Source: Acidovorax benzenivorans (GTDB taxonomy: Bacteria; Pseudomonadota; Gammaproteobacteria; Burkholderiales; Burkholderiaceae_C). From it: a stretch of DNA of 64,000 bases. A program made the translations under genes and the position numbers. The stretch covers positions 62,001-126,000 of the forward strand of contig NZ_JAPCKI010000009.1 in the NCBI RefSeq assembly GCF_028680575.1, given 5' to 3'. Positions 29,108 to 36,182 of this stretch are shown one piece after another. The notes under the pieces were generated by a model. It was not told the DNA's origin and did not search any database. It saw nothing but the letters and a program-made list of their open reading frames with translations. How positions within the stretch are numbered: the first letter of the stretch is position 1; each line of letters begins with the position of its first letter.

Positions 29108-29157
29108 AAGTGAGCTGCTCGCGCTTATTGAATAAGCGCTGGAGGCCAATTTGACTC
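29108..29157 (+). repeat. AGCT/GCGC dispersed repeat, copy R3
   Basis: AGCTGCTCGCGC, 9 nt, AAGCGCTGGAGGCC, then AATTTGACTCAT. The far end overlaps the puuE stop codon (TGA at 29156-29158 on the minus strand). The core GCGCTTATTGAATAAGCGC is a perfect palindrome. It fills the puuE to uraD-allC gap. Confidence 0.8.
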
Positions 29158-30106
29158 ATAAAGCTGGCGCAGGGTGGTGCTGCGCCCAATGGCGGGCAAT
29201 GTCGATGCGCCGCGCGACCCACACCTGGTCGTGCTGTGCGATGTGGTCCAGAAAGCGCTGCAGCGCCGTGATGCGCCCGGGGCGGCCCAGCAGGCGGCAG
29301 TGCATGCCAATGCTCATCATCTTGGGCGCGTTGTCGCCGTTGGGGTCGCCCTCGGCGTACAGCGCATCGAACGTGTCCTTCATGTACTGAAAGAACGGGT
29401 CGGCGTGTGAGTAGCCCTGAGGCAGCGCAAAGCGCATGTCGTTGCAGTCCAGCGTGTAGGGCACGATGAGCTGGGGCGCTGCGCTGCCATCGGTCTTTTG
29501 TACCTTCATCCAGAAGGGCAGGTCGTCGCCGTAATAGTCGCTGTCGTATTCAAAACCGCCATAGTCGGCCACTAGGCGGCGGGTGTTGGGGCTGTCGCGG
29601 CCGGTGTACCAGCCGGTGGCGCGCTGGCCGGTCATGCGTTCGATGATGGCCATGGCCTCGGCCATGTGGGCGCGCTCGACTTCTTCGGGGATGTGCTGGT
29701 AGTGGATCCACTTGAGGCCGTGGCAGGCGATCTCGTGGCCCAGTTCCACAAAGGCCGCAGTCAGCTCCGGGTGGCGTTGCAGTGCGGTCGATACACCGAA
29801 CACGGTAAGGGGCAGATTGCGCTTTTCAAACTCGCGCAGGATGCGCCACACGCCGGCCCGCGAGCCGTATTCGTAGATCCCCTCCATGCTCATGTGCCGC
29901 TCGGGGTAGCTGGCCGGGTTGAACATTTCAGACAGAAACTGCTCGCTGCCCGCGTCGCCATGCAGCACCGCGTTCTCGCCGCCTTCTTCGTAGTTGAGTA
30001 CGAACTGCACGGCAATGCGCGCGCCGCCCGGCCACTGTGCATGCGGTGGGTTCTTTCCGTAGCCGATGAGGTCGCGGGGGTAGGCCTGGGTTGCGTCGTA
30101 GATCAT
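29156..30106 (-). CDS. puuE: Allantoinase, polysaccharide-deacetylase family
   Basis: 316 aa. PuuE hallmarks: NPPHAQWPGGARIAVQFVLN, EGGENAVLHGD, EYGSRAGVWRILREFEKR, HEIACHGLKWIHYQ, GWYTGRDSPNTRRLV and SIGMHCRLLGRPGR. This cofactor-poor NodB-like enzyme hydrolyses (S)-allantoin to allantoate and is unrelated to the AllB metallo-allantoinase. It lies between the GntR gene (14 bp upstream) and the UraD-AllC fusion, giving an uninterrupted OHCU to allantoate to ureidoglycine sequence. The stop codon falls at the edge of repeat R3. Confidence 0.94.
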   Translation of the reverse strand: MIYDATQAYPRDLIGYGKNPPHAQWPGGARIAVQFVLNYEEGGENAVLHGDAGSEQFLSEMFNPASYPERHMSMEGIYEYGSRAGVWRILREFEKRNLPLTVFGVSTALQRHPELTAAFVELGHEIACHGLKWIHYQHIPEEVERAHMAEAMAIIERMTGQRATGWYTGRDSPNTRRLVADYGGFEYDSDYYGDDLPFWMKVQKTDGSAAPQLIVPYTLDCNDMRFALPQGYSHADPFFQYMKDTFDALYAEGDPNGDNAPKMMSIGMHCRLLGRPGRITALQRFLDHIAQHDQVWVARRIDIARHWAQHHPAPAL

Positions 30107-30119
30107 GGTTTAGTGGGTT

Positions 30120-30788
30120 TCAAGAGGCCAGGGCGGCAGCCAGGTCGCTGGCAGGGCGCTTGCGGTCAAAGGTCAGGCTGGCTTCGACATGTTCGAGGTG
30201 GCTTTGCATCAGGGCGACAGCGCGCTCTTCGTCGCGCGCGGCCAGGGCCGCCACGATGTCGGCATGCTCCTCGTGCGAGTGTTCTGCTGCGCTGGCCGAC
30301 TGGTACATCAGCGTGATGAGAGCGCAGCGCGAGATCAGGTCGCCCAGCATCTGCGCTAGCACCTCGTTGCCCATCAGTTCGGCCATGCGCACATGAAAGT
30401 CGCCCAGCAGCTCGGTGCGGGTGCTGGCGTCCTGCGTGCCCATGGCGGCCTTTTCGCTGGCGACATGGGCGCGAAGGGCCTTGAGCTTGGCAGGGGTCAC
30501 GCTGCGCACAAAGGCGCGGGTCATCTCGGTCTCCAGCATGCGGCGCACGGCAAACACCTGCCGCGCCTCCTCGACCGAGGGCGTCGCCACAAACGCGCCA
30601 CGCGCGGGCTCCAGCGTGACCAGGCGGTTCTGTGCGAGCTGGAACAGCGCCTGGCGCACCAGCGTGCGCGACACGCCAAAGTGGTCGGCCAGCTTTTGCT
30701 CGGCCAGCTTGGTGCCGGGTTGCAGGCGGTGCTCTACGATGGCGCGAGTCAGCGCGTCGACGATGGCGCTGGTGGAGGAAGATTCCAT
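30120..30788 (-). CDS. FadR-family GntR regulator of the ureide genes
   Basis: 222 aa. The winged helix (TKLAEQKLADHFGVSRTLVRQALFQL) occupies about residues 20-70; the FCD domain has FHVRMAELMGN and the metal-site-like EHSHEEHADIVAAL. It is the first gene of the ureide operon and divergent from uraH over a perfect 18-bp palindrome, the likely operator. Paralogues lie at 21891 and 49028. A purine-degradation intermediate such as urate, allantoin or xanthine is the expected ligand by analogy; the sequence does not identify it. Confidence 0.9.
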   Translation of the reverse strand: MESSSTSAIVDALTRAIVEHRLQPGTKLAEQKLADHFGVSRTLVRQALFQLAQNRLVTLEPARGAFVATPSVEEARQVFAVRRMLETEMTRAFVRSVTPAKLKALRAHVASEKAAMGTQDASTRTELLGDFHVRMAELMGNEVLAQMLGDLISRCALITLMYQSASAAEHSHEEHADIVAALAARDEERAVALMQSHLEHVEASLTFDRKRPASDLAAALAS

Positions 30789-30812
30789 GGCTGCATGATA
30801 CGGTGGATGGTG

Positions 30813-30830
30813 AAAAGTGTATACACTTTT
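30813..30830. promoter_or_regulatory. Perfect 18-bp palindromic operator between GntR and uraH
   Basis: AAAAGTGTATACACTTTT is its own reverse complement, centred 34 bp upstream of the GntR start and 75 bp upstream of uraH. A partial match (ATACACTTT) recurs at 32995-33003 before puuD. Confidence 0.8.
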
Positions 30831-30896
30831 GGTCTACACACTGCGATCTGGCAATCGTCGTCGATTGGACAGACTCTTACTTCAGGAGATTCCCCC

Positions 30897-31247
30897 ATGG
30901 GATTGAGCACCCACGTTCTGGACACCATGAACGGCTGCCCTGCCGCCGGTATGGAGGTGGCGCTGTACTCCACCGATGGCGACAACGCCACCCTCATCAA
31001 GCGCCTGGTGCTGAACCACGACGGCCGCACCGACGCCCCGCTGTTCGACAACGCCAGCCTGCGCACCGGCACCTACCGGCTGCGCTTTGATGTGGCAGGC
31101 TACTTCAGGGCCCGTGGCGTGCAACTGCCCGAGCCGAATTTTCTGAACCAGGTGAGCCTGGACTTCGGCATTGCGCACGCCGATCAGCACTACCACGTGC
31201 CGCTACTGGTCAGCCCCTGGAGCTATTCGACTTACCGGGGATCGTGA
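30897..31247 (+). CDS. uraH: 5-hydroxyisourate hydrolase (transthyretin-like)
   Basis: 116 aa from MGLSTHVLDTMNGCPAAGME, with AGGAG nine bases upstream. The three family signatures are present: STHVLDT at the start, the internal HDGRTDAPL, and the C-terminal YSTYRGS tetrapeptide region. It hydrolyses 5-hydroxyisourate from PuuD to OHCU for UraD. No signal peptide, so cytoplasmic. Controlled with the divergent ureide operon through the 30813-30830 palindrome. Confidence 0.96.
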   Translation: MGLSTHVLDTMNGCPAAGMEVALYSTDGDNATLIKRLVLNHDGRTDAPLFDNASLRTGTYRLRFDVAGYFRARGVQLPEPNFLNQVSLDFGIAHADQHYHVPLLVSPWSYSTYRGS

Positions 31248-31249
31248 TG

Positions 31250-31330
31250 TGAAGCCCCCTGAGTCGCTTCGCGCCTTCCCCCTCAGGGGGACGCCGCCAG
31301 CGCGGCGGGGCGGCCCTTGCGCGGCGGCAC
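31250..31330 (+). repeat. GC-rich hairpin repeat, copy F2a
   Basis: Contains CCCCCTGAG and CTCAGGGGG arms (first arm directly after uraH) followed by CGCGGCGGGGCGGCCC. The CCCCC/GGGGG then GGGGCGGCCC pattern recurs twice inside xdhA (47458-47515 and 48243-48310). Here it lies 3 bp after the uraH stop and could act as a 3'-end structure. Confidence 0.65.
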
Positions 31331-31402
31331 TGGCCTGTGCAGCGCCAGTTGCTTAGGTTGGCTCGTCCCCGCACATTCAGCGCGGGTGCAAAACGCCAGC
31401 GT

Positions 31403-31951
31403 CTAAAGCTGCCCTTCGGTGAGCGTATCGAGCTGAAAGTGCCCGCCCTTGTCCCACAGCCAGGTCTCGGTGTAGGTGACCTTGCCCATGCGGGCCGGGA
31501 CGGGGAAGGGCGCAGCGGCGCGCACGGTGCGCTCAATCTCGGTGACCACCTCGGGGGCATGGCGCGGGGCGCGCATCCAGTGCAGGCGAGTGATCTTGCC
31601 GGAGCGGTCGATGTCGAGCTGCAGCACGCCGATGGCATACAGCTGCGGCGGCAGTTTGCCCTTGAAGATGCGCTCGCGGTTCAGACCATACAGGTGCGTG
31701 GCGGCATCCTGGCGGTAGGCCAGCGGTGTGGCGGCGGCCGAGGGGCGCGCAGACCCGGCGGCGGCTGGCACAGGGCCTTTGATGCCACTGGCATCGGGGC
31801 CGATGGAGGGGACGCTGTCGGGTGCGGGAGGCGACGCGGGCTCTGGCGGGGACTTGCAGGCCGAGACCAGCGCCGCGCCCACGGCCATGATGCCTGCCAG
31901 CAACCAGTGGCTGCGCTTTCCGGTGGAGCGGGGAGAGGGCGTGTCGGGCAT
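31403..31951 (-). CDS. Lipoprotein with TonB C-terminal-like domain
   Basis: 182 aa from MPDTPSPRSTGKRSHWLLAG. A signal segment ends in lipobox VSAC, then comes a Pro/Ala/Ser-rich linker to about residue 75. The C-terminal part (QLYAIGVLQLDIDRSGKITRL, IERTVRAAAPFPVPARMG, YTETWLWD) resembles the TonB C-terminal beta-alpha-beta fold used by energy-transducer-like periplasmic proteins. It lacks the N-terminal ExbB/D-contacting helix of true TonB. Function unknown. It is convergent with uraH and divergent from xdhC. Confidence 0.65.
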   Translation of the reverse strand: MPDTPSPRSTGKRSHWLLAGIMAVGAALVSACKSPPEPASPPAPDSVPSIGPDASGIKGPVPAAAGSARPSAAATPLAYRQDAATHLYGLNRERIFKGKLPPQLYAIGVLQLDIDRSGKITRLHWMRAPRHAPEVVTEIERTVRAAAPFPVPARMGKVTYTETWLWDKGGHFQLDTLTEGQL

Positions 31952-32097
31952 GGTGTGAGAGGTTCCTGAAACTGCGGGCACGATAACCCAGCGGCGAAGG
32001 GGGTGCGTTACAAAATGACGACGGACGCAAATCGGGGGGCAACAGCGGCCTCGCCTGAAGGGTGAGCCGCTTGCCTGGCCCCTGTTTTGCGCCAGTC

Positions 32098-32937
32098 ATG
32101 AAAAGGATGTCAGTGACGAATTTGCAAATGCTGCTGGACGGTCTGAAGGCCGCGCCAGCCTGTCTGGTGACCGTGGAGTCTACCCAAGGGTCTGTGCCCC
32201 GGGAGCCCGGCGCCTGGATGGCCGTGTTCGCCGACCGGCTGGTGGGCACCATCGGTGGCGGGCATCTGGAGCTGCAGGCCATTGCCGAGGCGCGCCGCCG
32301 CCTGGCGGGTGGGCCGGTAGCGTCCCCCGGCCCCATGCGGTTTGCGCTAGGCCCGGCGCTGGGCCAATGCTGTGGCGGTGTGGTGCACCTGGGGTTTGAA
32401 TGCCTCACGGCCCACGACGCCCCGGCATTGGCCCGGCGCCTCACGCCCCGCCTGCACCCGGTGGCCCTGTTTGGCGGCGGGCATGTGGGCCACGCGCTGG
32501 CCCGCGTGCTGGCGCCCCTGCCCTTTGCGCTGACCTGGATCGACAGCCGGAACGGCATCTTCCCGCCCGACCCGCCCGAGGGCGTGGTCTGCGAACACTC
32601 GGAGCCGGTACAGCTCGCCGTGCCCCGTCTGGCACCCGGCAGCCGTGTGCTGATCATGAGCTTCAGCCATGCCGAGGACCTGGACGTGGTGGCCGCCTGC
32701 CTGCGCCGCCAGCGCGAGCAGGGCGATCTGCCCTTCATCGGGCTCATCGGCAGCAAGACCAAATGGGCCACCTTCAGCAACCGCCTGCATGGGCGCGGGT
32801 TTGTGCCCGAGGAGCTGGCGCAGGTGACCTGCCCCATCGGCATCCCCGGCATTGGGGGCAAGGAGCCCGAGGTGATTGCCGTGGCGGTGGCGGCGCAGTT
32901 GCTGCAAACGCTGCAGGCATTGCCAACCGCCGAATGA
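32098..32937 (+). CDS. xdhC: Xanthine dehydrogenase accessory/maturation protein
   Basis: 279 aa from the ATG at 32098 (MKRMSVTN); the ATG at 32107 and a GTG at 32062 with GAAGG upstream are alternatives. XdhC motifs: ACLVTVESTQGSVPREPGAWM, GTIGGGHLE and, after a linker, the Rossmann-like VALFGGGHVGHAL and FIGLIGSKTKWATF, ending CPIGIPGIGGKEPEVIAVAVAAQLL. It binds and sulfurates the molybdenum cofactor before insertion into XdhB. It sits about 11.8 kb from xdhAB, next to puuD and uraH rather than in the usual xdhABC order. Confidence 0.94.
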   Translation: MKRMSVTNLQMLLDGLKAAPACLVTVESTQGSVPREPGAWMAVFADRLVGTIGGGHLELQAIAEARRRLAGGPVASPGPMRFALGPALGQCCGGVVHLGFECLTAHDAPALARRLTPRLHPVALFGGGHVGHALARVLAPLPFALTWIDSRNGIFPPDPPEGVVCEHSEPVQLAVPRLAPGSRVLIMSFSHAEDLDVVAACLRRQREQGDLPFIGLIGSKTKWATFSNRLHGRGFVPEELAQVTCPIGIPGIGGKEPEVIAVAVAAQLLQTLQALPTAE

Positions 32938-33404
32938 GGGTAATTCCGGCCCCGGATGCCCCAGGTTGGGGCTGGAATCGGGAACAATTCCTGCATACAC
33001 TTTGACGTACCGGTCGCAGCGGTGCCCCGGCCAGAAACCCACTGGCCAAGGTGCGCGACCTTAATGTCTGCTCAGAGCGCCCGCAGTGGTGAGCAGGTTG
33101 CAAGAACGTGTTTGTGATCTCCCAGGGGTCGCGCAGCGGTCTTTGCGGGATGGGATGCAAGGCGCGGTGCGCAGCCAATAGCTCGGCTATTGGCAAGTGC
33201 CGCAACGCCGCAGACCGCCCGCAAAGACCACTGCCCGAAGGGTTGGAGCGAAATCGGGCGATTGAACGCCTCGGCTGCTTGCATGGGCATGAGCCCATGC
33301 GACGCATCCGAGGCATCCACTCATCCCGATTGCGCGCCAACGCGATCCCCTGCAAGATCGCAAACACGTTCAATGTGGCGCGCACGCGCCATCAAGGTTG
33401 AGAT
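32938..33404. other. puuD leader region with structured element
   Basis: 467 bp without a gene. It contains an ATACACTTT half-site (32995-33003) matching the uraH palindrome, a 268-bp multi-arm inverted-repeat element (33104-33371) and a final hairpin TGGCGCG-CA-CGCGCCA (33376-33391) immediately before the puuD Shine-Dalgarno region AAGGTTGAG. Confidence 0.7.
33104..33371. repeat. Structured palindromic element predicted to form a three-way junction
   Basis: Closing stem: 33104-33132 with 33342-33371 (about 29 bp, three mismatches and one extra base). Arm A: 33133-33149 with 33218-33234 (one mismatch), capped by GCCAATAGC-TCG-GCTATTGGC. Arm B: 33243-33258 with 33325-33340 (two mismatches), then GCCTCGG/CCGAGGC, capped by GCATGGGC-ATGA-GCCCATGC. 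The arms abut each other, leaving only 8 nt and 1 nt unpaired at the junction. Could be an RNA structure of the puuD leader or a mobile palindromic element. Confidence 0.75.
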
Positions 33405-34649
33405 ATGGAAAGCTACTTTCTCGACTGGGCCAACCTGCTTTTGCGCTGGGTCCATGTCATTACGGCCATTGCCTGGATCGGCTCGTCGTTCTACTTCGTT
33501 TTTCTGGACAGCAGCCTCACGCCGCCCGAGGACGAAGACCTGAAAAAGCAGGGCGTGAGCGGCGAACTCTGGGCCGTGCACGGCGGCGGGTTTTACCACC
33601 CGGTCAAGTTCGCGGTGTCGCCGCCACAGTTGCCCAAGCACCTGCACTGGTTCTTTTGGGAGAGCTACAGCACCTGGATCAGCGGGTTTGCGCTGTTCAC
33701 CGTGTCGTACCTCTACAGTGCCAGCACTTACCTCATCGACAAGTCGAAGATGGACTGGGCGCCTGCCACCGCCGTCGTGGTGGCGCTGGGCTTCTTCGTG
33801 GTGTTCTGGCTGCTGTACGACGCCATCTGCCGCATCTTCGGCCAGCGCAAGAACGGCGATGCCATCGTGGGCGCGCTGGTGCTGGTGCTGGTGTGCGTGG
33901 CCTCGTGGCTGGCCTGCCACTGGTTTGCGGGCCGCGCGGCCTTCCTGCTGGTGGGGGCGATGATCGCCACATCCATGAGCGCCAATGTTTTCTTCTGGAT
34001 CATCCCCGGCCAGCGCACCGTCATCGGCCAGATCAAGGCCGGCCAACCGGTGGACCCGATCCACGGCAAACGGGGCAAGCAGCGCAGCGTGCACAACACC
34101 TACTTCACGCTGCCCGTGCTGTTTGCCATGCTGAGCAACCACTACAGCTTCACCTGGAGCCACCCGCAAAACTGGCTGGTGCTGATCCTCATGATGTTTG
34201 CGGGCGCCGCCATCCGCCAGTTCTTCGTGATGCGCCACGGCTACAAGCTGGGCCGCAATGGCAACCCACTGCCCTATGCCCTAGTGGGCGTGGCCGTGAT
34301 CGCGGGCGCCATCGTGTGGATGCGCCCCGCGCAGGTGGTCACCCCCGTAGCGAATGCTCCTGTTTCAGGAGCTGCCAGCGCAGATAAAACGGGCGCTAGC
34401 GGCCAAAATGACTTCAAGGCCGTGCAGGCGGTGCTGGAGCAGCGCTGCTACATGTGCCACGGCGAGCAGGTGCAGATGAAGAACCTGCGGCTTGACTCCC
34501 CCGACAGCGTGAAGCAACACGCCCAGGCCATCTACCAGCAGGCCGTGGTGCAAAAGCTCATGCCCATGAACAACGCCACGGGCATTACCGATGCCGAGCG
34601 TGCGCTCATCGGCCGGTGGTTTGAGGCGGGGGCCTCTACGGGGCCTTGA
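33405..34649 (+). CDS. puuD: Membrane urate oxidase (urate hydroxylase) with cytochrome c domain
   Basis: 414 aa. About eight transmembrane segments form the PuuD domain (LRWVHVITAIAWIGSSFYFV; MSANVFFWIIPGQRTV; SVHNTYFTLPVLFAML). A C-terminal cytochrome c domain has the haem motif CYMCH (Cys348, Cys351, His352) and likely axial Met in KLMPMNNAT. It oxidises urate to 5-hydroxyisourate and passes electrons to the respiratory chain instead of making peroxide. The linker, about residues 316-337, is encoded by a copy of the AGCT/GCGC repeat (34351-34414). Next steps are UraH and UraD. Confidence 0.95.
   Translation: MESYFLDWANLLLRWVHVITAIAWIGSSFYFVFLDSSLTPPEDEDLKKQGVSGELWAVHGGGFYHPVKFAVSPPQLPKHLHWFFWESYSTWISGFALFTVSYLYSASTYLIDKSKMDWAPATAVVVALGFFVVFWLLYDAICRIFGQRKNGDAIVGALVLVLVCVASWLACHWFAGRAAFLLVGAMIATSMSANVFFWIIPGQRTVIGQIKAGQPVDPIHGKRGKQRSVHNTYFTLPVLFAMLSNHYSFTWSHPQNWLVLILMMFAGAAIRQFFVMRHGYKLGRNGNPLPYALVGVAVIAGAIVWMRPAQVVTPVANAPVSGAASADKTGASGQNDFKAVQAVLEQRCYMCHGEQVQMKNLRLDSPDSVKQHAQAIYQQAVVQKLMPMNNATGITDAERALIGRWFEAGASTGP
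34351..34414 (+). repeat. AGCT/GCGC dispersed repeat, copy R4, inside puuD
   Basis: GCTCCTG-TTT-CAGGAGC hairpin, then AGCTGCCAGCGC, 10 nt, GCGCTAGCGGCC and AAAATGACTT. It is in frame and encodes the flexible linker (ANAPVSGAASADKTGASGQ) between the membrane domain and the cytochrome domain. Confidence 0.8.
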
Positions 34650-34750
34650 GGTTTGCGGAGTGGGGTGGCGGGAAATGAAGGCTGGCAGAGCCAGCCGCAG
34701 GGCCCCGCGTGCAACGACGGGTCAGGCATCACCCTGCGCTCAAACGTGGC

Positions 34751-35134
34751 CTAGCCTTTGACGACGGTGGCGTCGATCTCCACCACCTGCCCCGGATATC
34801 CCAGGCGGGCGACCCCCAAGAGCGTCGCCGGAGGCACTTGCCCGCCAAAGTGCTCGGTCACTGCACTCCAGGCCGTTGAGAGATCGGCCTGTTCGCCGAC
34901 AACGTAGACAACCAAGCGGCGAATATCCAGCGCGGCAAACCCGTGAACAGCCAGGACTTTGCTCAGATTCGCCAGGCACTGCAATGCCTGCGCGTACGGC
35001 TCTCCGGGCGCCACGATCGAGCCATCGGCGGCTTGCGGCACTTGGCCTGCAAGGAAGAGCTGACTGCCAACCTGCTGCGCGTATTGATAGTGCGGTGTGA
35101 CCGGCAGGCCTGCGGCGGTTTCGGCTTCGTTCAT
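34751..35134 (-). CDS. RidA/YjgF-family protein
   Basis: 127 aa from MNEAETAAGLPVTPHYQYAQ. Family features: LFLAGQVPQAADGSIV, QALQCLANLSKVLAVHGF and the C-terminal PPATLLGVARLGYPGQVVEIDATVV, although the usual catalytic Arg of enamine deaminases (R-x-x-V near the C-terminus) is represented here only by VARLGYP. Related Rid proteins hydrolyse reactive enamines or imines or aminoacrylates; other subgroups act in ureide or pyrimidine breakdown. It is convergent with puuD, so a purine link is suggestive only. Confidence 0.8.
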   Translation of the reverse strand: MNEAETAAGLPVTPHYQYAQQVGSQLFLAGQVPQAADGSIVAPGEPYAQALQCLANLSKVLAVHGFAALDIRRLVVYVVGEQADLSTAWSAVTEHFGGQVPPATLLGVARLGYPGQVVEIDATVVKG

Positions 35135-35258
35135 GGGTGGTGCAGAGCGAGATATGGCGCGAGTTCTCTCTGTGGCGCCTGACGTTTGGCATGAGGAGTG
35201 ACCGAAAGGCGCAGCCTCTTGGCCGTCCCCTTGACAGGGGGGGCATCGTTGCAGGTGC

Positions 35259-35750
35259 TCAGTGATCAGCAGCCTGGTGCTCGAGTTGATACCACTGCTC
35301 ACCCTCTGGCGCCCGGTTGGACACCAGCCCCACAGAGAACTTTGCAGCTGACCGCAGTATTGGCTGGGGTCGCGGACTGGTCCGCGAGCTGAAGTCGCCA
35401 TTCCACCTCCGGTGATGCTCTACGTGCACGACTTTGGAGTTTGCTCGGAAGACCAGAACGAATTCGCCCTCATTCACTTCGGCAGGGAGTGTGGTACGGC
35501 ACTTGAACCAGCCAATTTCTAGCACCCGGCAGTTGCTCTCGCGGGTTGAGTACGGGCCAAAGGCGAACAGTTCATTCCAGTCCAGTGGGAGTACGTTTGC
35601 CAGATCTACCTCGCGGACCTTCTCGGATCGAACCAACTTTCCGAGGGCTGTGCTGAACTCACCTGCTGGCTCGGCAGTAGTACAGGCGACGAGTATTGGG
35701 AGGACGCTCGCAAGCGCCATGGCTCTTGCGAAATTCAGGAGTGGGTGCAT
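35259..35750 (-). CDS. Hypothetical lipoprotein
   Basis: 163 aa from MHPLLNFARAMALASVLPIL with lipobox LVAC. The mature part (VREVDLANVLPLDWNELFAFGPYSTRE, then CRVLEIGWFKC and VFRANSKVVHVEHHRRW) matches no family I can name with certainty; the two Cys could pair. Similar short proteins with a DWD/FGPY-like element occur as uncharacterised lipoproteins. Base composition looks lower in GC and codon use less biased than in neighbouring genes, suggesting recent acquisition. Confidence 0.6.
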   Translation of the reverse strand: MHPLLNFARAMALASVLPILVACTTAEPAGEFSTALGKLVRSEKVREVDLANVLPLDWNELFAFGPYSTRESNCRVLEIGWFKCRTTLPAEVNEGEFVLVFRANSKVVHVEHHRRWNGDFSSRTSPRPQPILRSAAKFSVGLVSNRAPEGEQWYQLEHQAADH

Positions 35751-36182
35751 TGAGGTCTGACGTGATGTATCCCGCGAATCTTGCGAATTAAGCTGGACTG
35801 CGCGGGATATTGTGGACACGGATTCCTCTTGAAATTGGCTTGCAGTCTGGGATTGGTTTCGATGTGCTGTGAAGGTATCTGGGTATAAAAATTCCTCGAA
35901 ACCCGGCACGCCTCAGCCGAACAAACTATAGCTTGCGAAGTTGAAAGGCTGGGTGGCATCGACTCCAGTTCGAGGTGTGCACGGCGTCAATGACCGGATC
36001 GGGGAGAGGCGCTCACAGGCGCGCCTGGCGCCAAAGCCAACTGGCCTGCCGCGTGAATCGTCTAGTCCCTACGGCCGACTGAAGCCACGCTGCGGGGCGC
36101 GGGCCTCTGCGTCATGTGCAGGCTCATTACGGTTTGGTCGCTTCACAAGCCCATCAACCCCCCCCGCCGCTCCCTCCAACCC
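35751..36182. other. Intergenic region upstream of the lipoprotein gene
   Basis: 432 bp. The part near the lipoprotein gene is relatively AT-rich and probably holds its promoter. The rest, towards the 3' end of the EAL/GGDEF gene, contains a GGCGC-rich inverted repeat near 36010-36030 and no convincing gene. Confidence 0.45.
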
